The position numbers and the translations under genes are program-made. The notes under the pieces were generated by a model. That model was not told where the DNA came from. It made no database searches and saw only the letters and a program-made list of their open reading frames with translations. DNA of 64,000 nucleotides, from positions 248,001 through 312,000 of the forward strand of contig NZ_WOFH01000009.1 in the NCBI RefSeq assembly GCF_009733595.1, given 5' to 3'. Below, piece after piece: positions 16,192 through 24,578 of the stretch (position 1 is its first letter; every line of letters starts with the position of its first letter). Source of the DNA: Actinomadura litoris (GTDB taxonomy: Bacteria; Actinomycetota; Actinomycetes; Streptosporangiales; Streptosporangiaceae).

Positions 16192-17130
16192 ATGAACCTG
16201 AACTCCAGCCGCCGCGGCATGGCGGGCGCCGGGACCGCGATGTTCCTCGTCGGCTCGCTGGCGGCCGTGTCCGCGACGATCTCCGACTACCCGGTGTTCG
16301 GCGGGCAGGCCGTCCGGTACGCGGTCGCCGCGCTGATCCTGCTGCTGGTCGTCCGCCTGGACCGCACCCCCGCCCGGTGGCCCAGGCCGCGCGAGTGGGC
16401 GCTGCTGGCGGCGCTCGCCGCGACGGGCCTCGCCGCGTTCAACGTGTGCATCGTGTTCGCTACCCGCGACACCAGCCCGGCCACGATCGGGACGGTGATC
16501 GCGACGGTCCCGATCGTGCTGGCGGTGGTGGGGCCGCTGATGGAGCGGCGCCGCCCGACCCTGCCGGTCGTGCTGTCGGCGTGCGTGGTCGCGGCCGGGG
16601 CGGGGCTCGCGAGCGGCCTGGGCGGCGCGAGCGCGCAGGGGCTGCTGCTCTCGCTCGGCGCGCTCGGCGGCGAGGTGTGCTTCTCGCTGCTGGCCGTCCC
16701 GCTGCTGCCGAGGCTCGGGCCGCTGCGGGTGTCGGCCTACTCGGCGGGCCTCGCGGCGCCGATGCTGCTCGCGGTCGGCCTGGTGCGCGACGGCGGCGCC
16801 GTCCTGCGCGTCCCCACCGGCCCGGAGCTCGCGGGCCTGGGCTACCTCTCGGTGATCGTCACGACGATCGCGTTCCTGCTCTGGTACGACGCGCTCGGCC
16901 GCCTCGGCCCCGACCGCGCGGGCCTGTTCGCCGGGGCCATCCCGGTCAGCGCCGTGATCGCGACCGTGGCGCTCGGCCTGGACACCCCGGGCCCGGCCGA
17001 CCTCGGCGGGGCCGCGCTCGTGGCGGCGGGGGTCGTCGTCGGCCTGCGCGCCCGGGTCGTACCCTGTGAGGCGGCCCCCATCGAGCCCCCTGGGACGGCC
17101 CCCATCGAGTTCGCGCGAGGTTCTGCCTGA
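16192..17130 (+). CDS. EamA/DMT-family exporter
   Basis: A 312-residue drug/metabolite transporter with ten predicted membrane segments and two EamA repeats (about 12-140 and 150-285). Members export amino acids, purines or other small metabolites. The divergent MocR regulator suggests an amino-compound or PLP-linked substrate. Its TGA overlaps the ATG of the following class I fumarase by one base, so the enzyme is translated in tandem with the exporter, an unusual pairing. Confidence 0.9.
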   Translation: MNLNSSRRGMAGAGTAMFLVGSLAAVSATISDYPVFGGQAVRYAVAALILLLVVRLDRTPARWPRPREWALLAALAATGLAAFNVCIVFATRDTSPATIGTVIATVPIVLAVVGPLMERRRPTLPVVLSACVVAAGAGLASGLGGASAQGLLLSLGALGGEVCFSLLAVPLLPRLGPLRVSAYSAGLAAPMLLAVGLVRDGGAVLRVPTGPELAGLGYLSVIVTTIAFLLWYDALGRLGPDRAGLFAGAIPVSAVIATVALGLDTPGPADLGGAALVAAGVVVGLRARVVPCEAAPIEPPGTAPIEFARGSA

Positions 17131-18773
17131 TGCCTGAGTTCTCCTACACCGACCTGCTGCCGCTCGGCCCCGACGACACCGACTACCGGCTCCTCACCTC
17201 CGAGGGCGTGTCGCGGTTCGAGGCGGGCGGGCGGACGTTCCTGCAGGTCGAGCCGGAGGCGCTGCGGCTGCTCACCGAGACCGCGATGCGCGACATCGCG
17301 CACCTGCTGCGCCCCGCGCACCTGGCGCAGCTCCGCCGGATCCTGGACGACCCCGAGGCCTCCCCCAACGACCGGTTCGTCGCGCTGGACCTGCTGAAGA
17401 ACGCGGGCATCGCCTCCGGCGGCGTCCTGCCCATGTGCCAGGACACCGGCACCGCGATCGTGATGGGCAAGCGCGGCCAGCACGTCCTCACCGACGGGCG
17501 CGACGAGGAGCACATCTCCCGGGGCGTCTACGACGCGTACACGAAGCTGAACCTGCGCTACTCCCAGATGGCGCCGGTGACGATGTGGGACGAGAAGAAC
17601 ACCGGCAGCAACCTGCCCGCGCAGATCGAGCTGTACGCGTCCCAGGGCGAGGCGTACAAGTTCCTGTTCATGGCCAAGGGCGGCGGCAGCGCCAACAAGT
17701 CGTTCCTCTACCAGGAGACCAAGGCCGTCCTGAATCCCAAGCGGATGATGACGTTCCTGGAGGAGAAGATCCGGTCGCTGGGGACGGCGGCGTGCCCGCC
17801 CTACCACCTGGCGATCGTCGTGGGCGGGACGTCCGCCGAGTACGCGCTCAAGACCGCCAAGTACGCCTCGGCGCACTACCTCGACACCGTCCCGAGCGAG
17901 GGCTCGCCGCTCGGCCACGGGTTCCGCGACCTGGAGCTGGAGCTCCAGGTGTTCGAGCTGACCCGGCGGCTCGGGATCGGCGCGCAGTTCGGCGGCAAGT
18001 ACTTCTGCCACGACGTGCGGGTGATCCGGCTGCCCCGGCACGGCGCGTCCTGCCCGGTCGCGATCGCGGTGTCGTGCAGCGCCGACCGGCAGGCCCTCGC
18101 CAAGATCACGGCGGACGGCGTGTTCCTGGAGCGGCTGGAGACCGACCCCGCGCGGTACCTGCCCGACACGACCGACGAGCACCTCGACGACGAGGTGGTG
18201 CGGATCGACCTGAACCGTCCGATGAGCGAGATCCGCGCGGAGCTGACCCGGTACCCGGTGAAGACGCGGCTGTCGCTGACCGGCCCGCTGGTGGTGGCCC
18301 GCGACATCGCGCACGCCAAGATCAAGGAGCGGCTGGACGCGGGTGAGCCGATGCCGCGGTACCTGCGCGACCACGCCGTCTACTACGCGGGCCCGGCCAA
18401 GACGCCGGAGGGCTACGCGTCCGGCTCGTTCGGCCCGACCACGGCCGGGCGGATGGACTCCTACGTGGAGCAGTTCCAGGCGGCGGGCGGCTCGCTGGTC
18501 ATGCTCGCCAAGGGCAACCGGTCCAAGCAGGTGACCGACGCGTGCGCCGCGCACGGCGGCTTCTACCTCGGCTCGATCGGCGGCCCCGCCGCGCGGCTCG
18601 CGCAGGACTGCATCCGCAAGGTCGAGGTCCTGGAGTACCCCGAGCTCGGCATGGAGGCCGTGTGGAAGATCGAAGTCGAGGACTTCCCGGCGTTCATCGT
18701 GGTCGACGACAAGGGCGAGGATTTTTTCGCCGACACCACCGGACCCGTCCTGTCCATCGGCCGGCGGGGCTGA
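17130..18773 (+). CDS. Class I fumarate hydratase, [4Fe-4S]
   Basis: A 547-residue single-chain fumarase of the FumA/FumB type, interconverting fumarate and malate. Cysteines at about C103 (PMCQDTGT), C222 and C316 have the spacing of the cluster ligands in E. coli FumA. The N-terminal alpha-domain runs to about 330 and the beta-domain (RDIAHAKIKE, GPTTAGRMD) follows. These enzymes are oxygen-labile. A class II FumC is encoded only 1.4 kb away at 20223-21623, so the pair may serve different redox or iron states. The start overlaps the exporter stop. Confidence 0.95.
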   Translation: MPEFSYTDLLPLGPDDTDYRLLTSEGVSRFEAGGRTFLQVEPEALRLLTETAMRDIAHLLRPAHLAQLRRILDDPEASPNDRFVALDLLKNAGIASGGVLPMCQDTGTAIVMGKRGQHVLTDGRDEEHISRGVYDAYTKLNLRYSQMAPVTMWDEKNTGSNLPAQIELYASQGEAYKFLFMAKGGGSANKSFLYQETKAVLNPKRMMTFLEEKIRSLGTAACPPYHLAIVVGGTSAEYALKTAKYASAHYLDTVPSEGSPLGHGFRDLELELQVFELTRRLGIGAQFGGKYFCHDVRVIRLPRHGASCPVAIAVSCSADRQALAKITADGVFLERLETDPARYLPDTTDEHLDDEVVRIDLNRPMSEIRAELTRYPVKTRLSLTGPLVVARDIAHAKIKERLDAGEPMPRYLRDHAVYYAGPAKTPEGYASGSFGPTTAGRMDSYVEQFQAAGGSLVMLAKGNRSKQVTDACAAHGGFYLGSIGGPAARLAQDCIRKVEVLEYPELGMEAVWKIEVEDFPAFIVVDDKGEDFFADTTGPVLSIGRRG

Positions 18774-18861
18774 CTAGGGGATATAAGCCGCTAGATCATA
18801 TTATTGGTCCGAAATCCAACTTGGTACGAAGGTCTCACCGATGACCGCACGGCCACTCCGG

Positions 18862-18867
18862 TATCTT
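18862..18867 (+). promoter_or_regulatory. Putative -10 box of the kinase gene (leaderless)
   Basis: TATCTT ends seven bases before ATG 18875 in an unusually AT-rich intergenic stretch (18774-18874, which includes GATATAAG and ATCATATTATTGG). No Shine-Dalgarno is present. Confidence 0.5.
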
Positions 18868-18874
18868 TTCGGCC

Positions 18875-20137
18875 ATGTCTCAGTCTGAGCGCCTCGTGCT
18901 CGCGACGCGCTACCGGCTGGTCTCGGAGCTGGGTCAGGGTGCCAACGGCACCGTGTGGAGAGGGCATGACGAACTCCTCGATCGCGCCGTCGCGATCAAG
19001 GAGCTGCGGCTCCCCGATGAACTCTCCGAGGACGACCGGGTGGTCTTCTACCGCCGTACCCTCCGCGAGGCGCGCGCCCCCGCCCAGCTGCGGACGCACA
19101 ACATCGTCGAGGTGTACGACGTCGTCATCGAACAGGGCCGGCCCTGGATCGTGATGGAGATGATCGAGGCCCCCAACCTCGAACAGCTCATCGAGGGGTC
19201 GGGACCGCTCCCGCCCGCCCGCGTCGCGCACATCGGCCGCGCGCTGCTGGACGCGCTCGACATCGCGCACCGGGCCGGGATCGTGCACCGCGACCTCAAG
19301 CCCAGCAACGTGCTGCTGGACGGAGACCGGGTCGTGCTCACCGACTTCGGCCTGGCGTTCTCCTCGGGCTCGGCCAGCCTGACCAAGACGGGGCACTTCA
19401 TGGGGTCCCCCGCCTACGTGGCGCCGGAGGTCGCCGCCGGGGAGAAGGCCACCCCCCGCTCGGACCTGTGGTCCCTCGGCGCGACCCTGTACGCGGCGCT
19501 GGAGGGGCGCCCGCCCTTCGAGCGGCACAACGTGATGGCGACGCTCAGCGCGCTCGCGAACGAGTCGATCCCGGCGCCGCAGCACGCGGGCGCGCTCGCA
19601 CCGGTCATCACCGGGCTGCTGGAGAAGAACCCCACCCGCCGCCTCAGCCACGCCCGCGCCGCCGACCGGCTGGAGCGCGCGCTCACCGGCCCCCGCCGGG
19701 CCCGCCGCGCGGAGACGCCCCGCTACCGGGTCATGGTCGTGATCGGGCTGATCGGCGCCACCGTCGCCTCCTGCGGCATCGGCGCCACCGCGCTCATCGT
19801 CGGGATGACGAAGAACTCCGGCTCCTCCCCCGCCCCGCCCGCCTCCGATCCGCCCGCGCCGGGCGTCCCGGCGGGCGTCGCCTCCAGCACGCTCGCGGTC
19901 CGGGCCCGCAACGCCACCTGCAAGATCTTCGTGTCGGTGCCCGGCGGCGTGAGCACCGTCCTCACCGACGCGACGCTCGTGGAGGGCGAGGTCCGCAAGT
20001 ACGACCAGCCGCGGCTCAACGCCGTCATCTACGACGCCTCCGCCTGCGACGTCTGGGTGAACGGGCGCCAGAAGCCCCTCGGTTCGCCCGGCGAGCGGAA
20101 AAGCTACAGCCTGAACAGGGCCGCGCCCGGCGACTGA
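18875..20137 (+). CDS. Membrane Ser/Thr protein kinase with RodZ-like outer domain
   Basis: A 420-residue Hanks-type kinase. All key residues are present: glycine loop GQGANGTV (20-27), K42, E65, HRD with D140, DFG 157-159 and APE 183-185. A basic juxtamembrane linker (270-283) leads to one membrane helix (about 284-311). A Pro/Ser-rich spacer follows, then an outer domain of about 80 residues (337-415) with two cysteines (C349, C391). That domain's pattern (LAVRARNATCKIFVSV ... DVWVNGR) resembles the DUF4115 end of RodZ rather than PASTA repeats. It may sense a wall or envelope signal. The outer-domain assignment is tentative. Confidence 0.92.
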   Translation: MSQSERLVLATRYRLVSELGQGANGTVWRGHDELLDRAVAIKELRLPDELSEDDRVVFYRRTLREARAPAQLRTHNIVEVYDVVIEQGRPWIVMEMIEAPNLEQLIEGSGPLPPARVAHIGRALLDALDIAHRAGIVHRDLKPSNVLLDGDRVVLTDFGLAFSSGSASLTKTGHFMGSPAYVAPEVAAGEKATPRSDLWSLGATLYAALEGRPPFERHNVMATLSALANESIPAPQHAGALAPVITGLLEKNPTRRLSHARAADRLERALTGPRRARRAETPRYRVMVVIGLIGATVASCGIGATALIVGMTKNSGSSPAPPASDPPAPGVPAGVASSTLAVRARNATCKIFVSVPGGVSTVLTDATLVEGEVRKYDQPRLNAVIYDASACDVWVNGRQKPLGSPGERKSYSLNRAAPGD

Positions 20138-20222
20138 CCCGCGCGGGCCCGGGAATGCGCGGGGCCCGCGCATGGCTGCCACCGGTGAGGACATGACGTC
20201 GGTGTCGGAGGTGGCTTGTCAG

Positions 20223-21623
20223 ATGACCGAGCAGGAGTTCCGGGTGGAGCACGACTCCATGGGCGAGGTCCGGGTGCCGGCCGCGGCGAAGTGGCGCGCC
20301 CAGACCCAGCGCGCGGTGGAGAACTTCCCGATCTCGGGCCGGACGCTGGAGCCCGCGCACATCGCCGCGCTCGGCCAGATCAAGGCCGCCGCGGCGGCCG
20401 TCAACGCCGAGTTGGGCGTCCTCGACGCGGATGTGGCGGAGGCGATCCGCGAGGCGGCGCTGGAGGTCGCCGCCGGACGCTGGGACGACCAGTTCCCCAT
20501 CGACGTGTTCCAGACCGGGTCGGGCACCTCGTCCAACATGAACGCCAACGAGGTCGTCGCGACGCTCGCGCAGGAGCGGCTCGGCCGTCCCGTGCACCCC
20601 AACGACCACGTGAACGCCTCTCAGTCGTCCAACGACGTGTTCCCGTCCTCGATCCACGTCGCGGCCACCGGGGCCGTCCTGAACGATCTCGTGCCCGCGC
20701 TGGCGCACCTGGAGGCGGCGCTCGCCCGCAAGGCCGAGGAGTTCGCGACCGTCGTGAAGTCCGGGCGCACCCATCTCATGGACGCGACGCCCGTCACGCT
20801 CGGCCAGGAGTTCGGCGGCTACGCCGCGCAGGTGCGGTACGGGGTGGAGCGGCTGGAGGCCGTCCTGCCGCGGCTCGCGGAGCTGCCGCTCGGCGGCACG
20901 GCGGTCGGCACCGGCATCAACACCCCGGAGGGCTTCGGCGGGCGCGTCACCGCCGAGATCGCCCGCGTCACCGGCCTGCCGCTGACCGAGGCGCGCGACC
21001 ACTTCGAGGCGCAGGGCGCGCGGGACGGCCTGGTGGAGGCGAGCGGCGCGCTCCGCACGGTCGCGGTCGGCCTCAACAAGATCGCCAACGATCTGCGCTG
21101 GATGGGCTCGGGACCGCGCGCCGGGCTCGCCGAGATCGCGCTGCCCGACCTGCAGCCCGGCTCCTCGATCATGCCGGGGAAGGTGAACCCGGTGATCCCC
21201 GAGGCGGTCACGCAGGTCGCCGCGCAGGTCATCGGCAACGACGCGGCGGTCGCGTTCGGCGGCGCGGCGGGCAGCTTCGAGCTGAACGTGATGCTGCCGA
21301 TGCTGGCGCGCAACGTGCTGGAGTCGGTCGCGCTGCTGGCGAGCGTGTCGCGGCTGCTCGCGGACCGCTGCGTGGACGGGATCGAGGCGAACGTCGGGCG
21401 GCTGCGCGAGTACGCCGAGTCGTCGCCGTCGATCGTGACGCCGCTCAACCGCTACATCGGCTACGAGGAGGCGGCGAAGGTCGCCAAGCAGGCGCTCGCC
21501 GAGCGCAGGACGATCCGGGAGGTCGTGCTGGAGCGCGGCTACGTCGAGGACGGGAAGCTGACCGTCGAGCAGTTGGACGAGGCGCTCGACGTCCTGCGCA
21601 TGACGAACGCGTCACGCGGCTGA
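20223..21623 (+). CDS. fumC: Class II fumarate hydratase
   Basis: A 466-residue iron-independent fumarase of the aspartase/fumarase superfamily. The superfamily signature GSSIMPGKVNP is at 313-323. QTGSGTSSNMNANE and the SGRTHLMDATPVTLGQE block carry substrate contacts. The ATG at 20223 follows GGAGGTGG at eight bases and gives the canonical N-terminus; the earlier ATG at 20172 lacks support. The mycobacterial homologue Rv1098c also neighbours glpX. A strong hairpin follows the stop. Confidence 0.96.
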   Translation: MTEQEFRVEHDSMGEVRVPAAAKWRAQTQRAVENFPISGRTLEPAHIAALGQIKAAAAAVNAELGVLDADVAEAIREAALEVAAGRWDDQFPIDVFQTGSGTSSNMNANEVVATLAQERLGRPVHPNDHVNASQSSNDVFPSSIHVAATGAVLNDLVPALAHLEAALARKAEEFATVVKSGRTHLMDATPVTLGQEFGGYAAQVRYGVERLEAVLPRLAELPLGGTAVGTGINTPEGFGGRVTAEIARVTGLPLTEARDHFEAQGARDGLVEASGALRTVAVGLNKIANDLRWMGSGPRAGLAEIALPDLQPGSSIMPGKVNPVIPEAVTQVAAQVIGNDAAVAFGGAAGSFELNVMLPMLARNVLESVALLASVSRLLADRCVDGIEANVGRLREYAESSPSIVTPLNRYIGYEEAAKVAKQALAERRTIREVVLERGYVEDGKLTVEQLDEALDVLRMTNASRG

Positions 21624-21644
21624 CACGGCGGGTGGTACGGCCGG

Positions 21645-21673
21645 CGTCCGGCGCCCGCTCCGGGCGCCGGACG
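21645..21673. terminator. Bidirectional terminator hairpin
   Basis: Perfect 13-base stem CGTCCGGCGCCCG / CGGGCGCCGGACG with a three-base CTC loop, between the convergent fumC and lytic transglycosylase genes. Confidence 0.85.
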
Positions 21674-21681
21674 ACCTGTGA

Positions 21682-22674
21682 TCAGTACCAGCCGACGGAC
21701 TCGGAGTGGTTCCAGGCCGAGCACGGGCTGCCGTAGCGGCCCTTGATGTAGCCGAGGCCCCACTTGATCTGCGTGGTGGCGTTGTTCTGCCAGTTGGGCC
21801 CGGCGCTGGCCATCTTGGAGCCGGGCAGCGCCTGCGGGATCCCGTACGCGCCGGAGGTGGGGTTGTTCGCGTGGGTGTTCCAGTGGCTTTCCTTGTTCCA
21901 CAGGTCCACCAGGCAGCCGAACTGGCCGGCCTTCCTGAACGCGGGGCCGTAGCCCCCCATCAGACCTTTGGCGAGCTCCTGCGCCTCGCCCGCCGGGACG
22001 GGGTCGCCGGTCGGACCGCCGTTGCCGTTGCCGTTGCCGCCGTCGTCGCCCTTCTCCTTCTCGGGCGTCTTGGTGGGGATCGGCTCGCCCTTGGGCTGGA
22101 GGGAGGGGCCCTTGCCGTCCTCGTCGCGGACGGCGCGGGAGGCGCGGTCGAGCGCCTGCTTGCGCCGCTTCTCCTCCATGACCTTGGGGTCGATCTTGGG
22201 GGCCGCCGCGTCCGCGAGCGGCGTGGAGGCGACCGTGGCCTTGTCCGCGGTACCGCCGTCGCCGCCGGTCAGCGCGAGCGCGGCGACCGCGCCGCCGCCG
22301 ACCACGACCGCGGCGCCCGCGACGACCGCCGCGATCCGCACGCCGTTGCGGCGGCCGGTGCCCTCGGAGGGCTTCCGGGGGCGCCCGGAGGAGCCCCGCC
22401 TGCCCTTGGGACCGGACGGTCCGGGCATCCGCGCGCCGGAGACGATCTCGTCGGCCCCCTCGGGGCCGGTCGGACCGGTCGGGCCGGTGGGACCGGTGGG
22501 GACGCCGGGGCCGACGGCCTGGAAGCCGAGCGTGTCGCCCGCCGGGGCGCTCGGCGCGGCCGGGGAGCCGGCCACCCGCACGTCGTCCTCGTGCGGCGCG
22601 CCCGCCGGGGGCTGCTGGGGGTCGAAGCTCTGTCGATCGTCTCGCCTAGGGGACCCGGGGCGGTCTCCGTACAA
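21682..22674 (-). CDS. Membrane-anchored lytic transglycosylase (SLT fold)
   Basis: About 330 residues. A cytoplasmic Pro/Gly-rich N-terminus includes a short collagen-like run (PTGPTGPTGPTGPEG) and a basic patch. One membrane helix follows (about 130-152). An outer charged spacer leads to a C-terminal lysozyme-like domain (about 240-330) with the catalytic glutamate in NKESHWN and SGAYGIPQALPGSKM. It probably cleaves peptidoglycan glycan strands. The start is uncertain: TTG 22674 has GGAAGG six bases upstream; the frame stays open to 22917 but that part looks non-coding. Confidence 0.85.
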   Translation of the reverse strand: MYGDRPGSPRRDDRQSFDPQQPPAGAPHEDDVRVAGSPAAPSAPAGDTLGFQAVGPGVPTGPTGPTGPTGPEGADEIVSGARMPGPSGPKGRRGSSGRPRKPSEGTGRRNGVRIAAVVAGAAVVVGGGAVAALALTGGDGGTADKATVASTPLADAAAPKIDPKVMEEKRRKQALDRASRAVRDEDGKGPSLQPKGEPIPTKTPEKEKGDDGGNGNGNGGPTGDPVPAGEAQELAKGLMGGYGPAFRKAGQFGCLVDLWNKESHWNTHANNPTSGAYGIPQALPGSKMASAGPNWQNNATTQIKWGLGYIKGRYGSPCSAWNHSESVGWY

Positions 22675-23099
22675 GGCGGCCCTTCCGACGGTCGCACGCG
22701 TATGGACGCGCGCGCGAACTGTTTCCACCCCGGCCCGCCGGCCGCCTGGCGGCGGCCCCGGGCCGAGACCGGCGCCGTGTCCGTTCGCGCGTGACTCAGG
22801 GGGCGCGCTGCGGTCGGGCACCGTTCGGGGGGTGCTTACGACAGGACACAATGCCCGAGCACGAGGGCTGCTCCGCAACCGAAACGAGATAAGTGGGAGC
22901 GCCGGGACCGTTGTCAACTCGGCGTGAACGGCGCCGAAACGTCCTGGAGAGCTGGGGATCCACCTTCACACCGGCATGGGTGTGATGTTCCTCACAGGCC
23001 AACGCAGCGGCGGCGGGCGATCACCGTCCGTAGATCATCGGCGGCCGTGACCCGGCGGCGCCTCCATGCGGAGGCGCCGCCGGGCACACGGGCGGGGCG
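22675..23099. other. Gap between transglycosylase and phoH genes
   Basis: About 425 bases without a supported gene, though the first part could belong to the transglycosylase if it starts earlier. It must carry that gene's promoter and contains a small hairpin (CACACC-CATGCC-GGTGTG near 22970-22990). It ends in the phoH terminator at 23051-23084. I looked for a c-di-AMP (ydaO) riboswitch, common ahead of such hydrolases, and could not find its conserved core. Confidence 0.5.
23051..23084 (-). terminator. phoH terminator hairpin
   Basis: Perfect 15-base stem CCCGGCGGCGCCTCC / GGAGGCGCCGCCGGG with a four-base ATGC loop, 16 bases past the phoH stop. Confidence 0.85.
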
Positions 23100-24452
23100 T
23101 CAGGCGCCGACGTCGCCGAGCATGTCGGTCACCAGCGCCGCGATCGGCGAGCGCTCCGACCGGGTCAGCGTCACGTGCGCGAACAGCGGATGCCCCTTCA
23201 GCTTCTCCACCACCGCCGCGACGCCGTCGTGCCGGCCGACCCGCAGGTTGTCGCGCTGCGCCACGTCGTGGGTGAGCACGACCCGCGAGCCCGCGCCGAT
23301 GCGCGACAGCACGGTCAGCAGCACCCCGCGCTCCAGCGACTGCGCCTCGTCCACGATCACGAACGCGTCGTGCAGCGAGCGGCCCCGGATGTGGGTGAGC
23401 GGCAGGACCTCCAACATGCCACGGTCCAAAACCTCGTCGATGACCTCCGGCGTCGTCACCGCCGACAGCGTGTCGTAGACGGCCTGCGCCCAGGGCGACA
23501 TCTTCTCGTTCTCCGACCCCGGCAGGTAGCCGAGCTCCTGCCCGCCGACCGCGTACAGGGGCCGGAACACCACGACCTTGCGGTGCCGGTGCCGCTCCAT
23601 CACCGCCTCCAGGCCCGCGCACAGCGCGAGCGCGGACTTGCCGGTGCCGGCCCGGCCGCCGAGCGAGACGATGCCGACGTCCTCGTCCATCAGCAGGTCC
23701 AGCGCGATCCGCTGCTCGGCGGAGCGGCCGCGCAGCCCGAACACCTCCCGGTCGCCGCGCACCAGCCGCACCGACTTGTCCGCCTGGGTGCGGGCGAGCG
23801 CCGAGCCGCGCTCCGACAGCAGCCGCAGCCCCGTGTGGCAGGGCAGGTCGCGCGCCTCGTCGATCTCGGCGCGGCCGCTCTCGTACAGCTCCTCGATCAG
23901 GCCGCCGCCGATCTCCAGCTCGCGCATCCCGGTCCAGCCGGACTCGACCACGGCCAGCTCGGCCCGGTACTCCTCGGCGGCCAGGCCGACGGCCGACGCC
24001 TTGACCCGCATCGGCAGGTCCTTGGAGACCAGCACGACGTCGCGTCCCTCGTGGGCCAGCCAGCCCGCGACGGACAGGATCCGGGTGTCGTTGTCGCCGA
24101 GCCGGAAGCCGTCCGGCAGGACCGACGGGTCGATGTGGTTGAGCTCGACGCGCAGCGTGCCGCCCTGGTCGCCGAGCGGGAGCGCCTCGTCCAGCCGCCC
24201 GTGCTCCAGCCGCAGGTCGTCCAGCACGCGCAGGGCCTGCCGGGCGAAGTAGCCGAGCTCCGGGTGGTGCCGCTTGGCCTCCAGCTCGGAGATGACGACG
24301 ATGGGGAGTACGACCTCGTGCTCGGCGAACCGGGTCATCGCCCCCGGGTCGGCGAGCAGGACGCTGGTGTCGAGGACGTACGTGCGCCGGTCCGGGACGG
24401 GCGTCCCGGACGGGTTCCCGGACTCGGGACGGCGCGGGAGGGTTGTGGCCAC
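23100..24452 (-). CDS. PhoH-family PIN-domain ATPase (PhoH2)
   Basis: A 450-residue fusion. The N-terminal PIN-type RNase domain (about 24-170) starts YVLDTSVLLADPGAM and keeps acidic residues expected for metal binding. The C-terminal PhoH helicase-like ATPase (about 235-440) has Walker A GRAGTGKSAL and Walker B FVIVDEAQSL. Mycobacterial PhoH2 (Rv1095) is a unwinding RNase, so RNA processing is the best guess here. GTG 24452 has AGGGAGA upstream. A strong terminator follows. Confidence 0.94.
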   Translation of the reverse strand: MATTLPRRPESGNPSGTPVPDRRTYVLDTSVLLADPGAMTRFAEHEVVLPIVVISELEAKRHHPELGYFARQALRVLDDLRLEHGRLDEALPLGDQGGTLRVELNHIDPSVLPDGFRLGDNDTRILSVAGWLAHEGRDVVLVSKDLPMRVKASAVGLAAEEYRAELAVVESGWTGMRELEIGGGLIEELYESGRAEIDEARDLPCHTGLRLLSERGSALARTQADKSVRLVRGDREVFGLRGRSAEQRIALDLLMDEDVGIVSLGGRAGTGKSALALCAGLEAVMERHRHRKVVVFRPLYAVGGQELGYLPGSENEKMSPWAQAVYDTLSAVTTPEVIDEVLDRGMLEVLPLTHIRGRSLHDAFVIVDEAQSLERGVLLTVLSRIGAGSRVVLTHDVAQRDNLRVGRHDGVAAVVEKLKGHPLFAHVTLTRSERSPIAALVTDMLGDVGA

Positions 24453-24578
24453 TCGATCTCCCTGAGTAGGGGCGAACTACCGGTGGCGCGCCAGTCCACC
24501 CCCGAACGGCCCGCGCCCCGGATGGGGGACGGGCCTGGGGTGGTGATCAGTGCTGGGATGGTGACCGGTGACTGACCG

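Noticed and set aside
20172..20222. Upstream ATG as the fumC start
   Set aside because: GGAGGTGG is well placed for ATG 20223, and the 17 extra residues are not conserved in the family.
22675..23050. c-di-AMP (ydaO) riboswitch ahead of the lytic transglycosylase
   Set aside because: Expected from other actinomycete wall hydrolases, but the conserved core could not be found on the minus strand; only a small hairpin is present.
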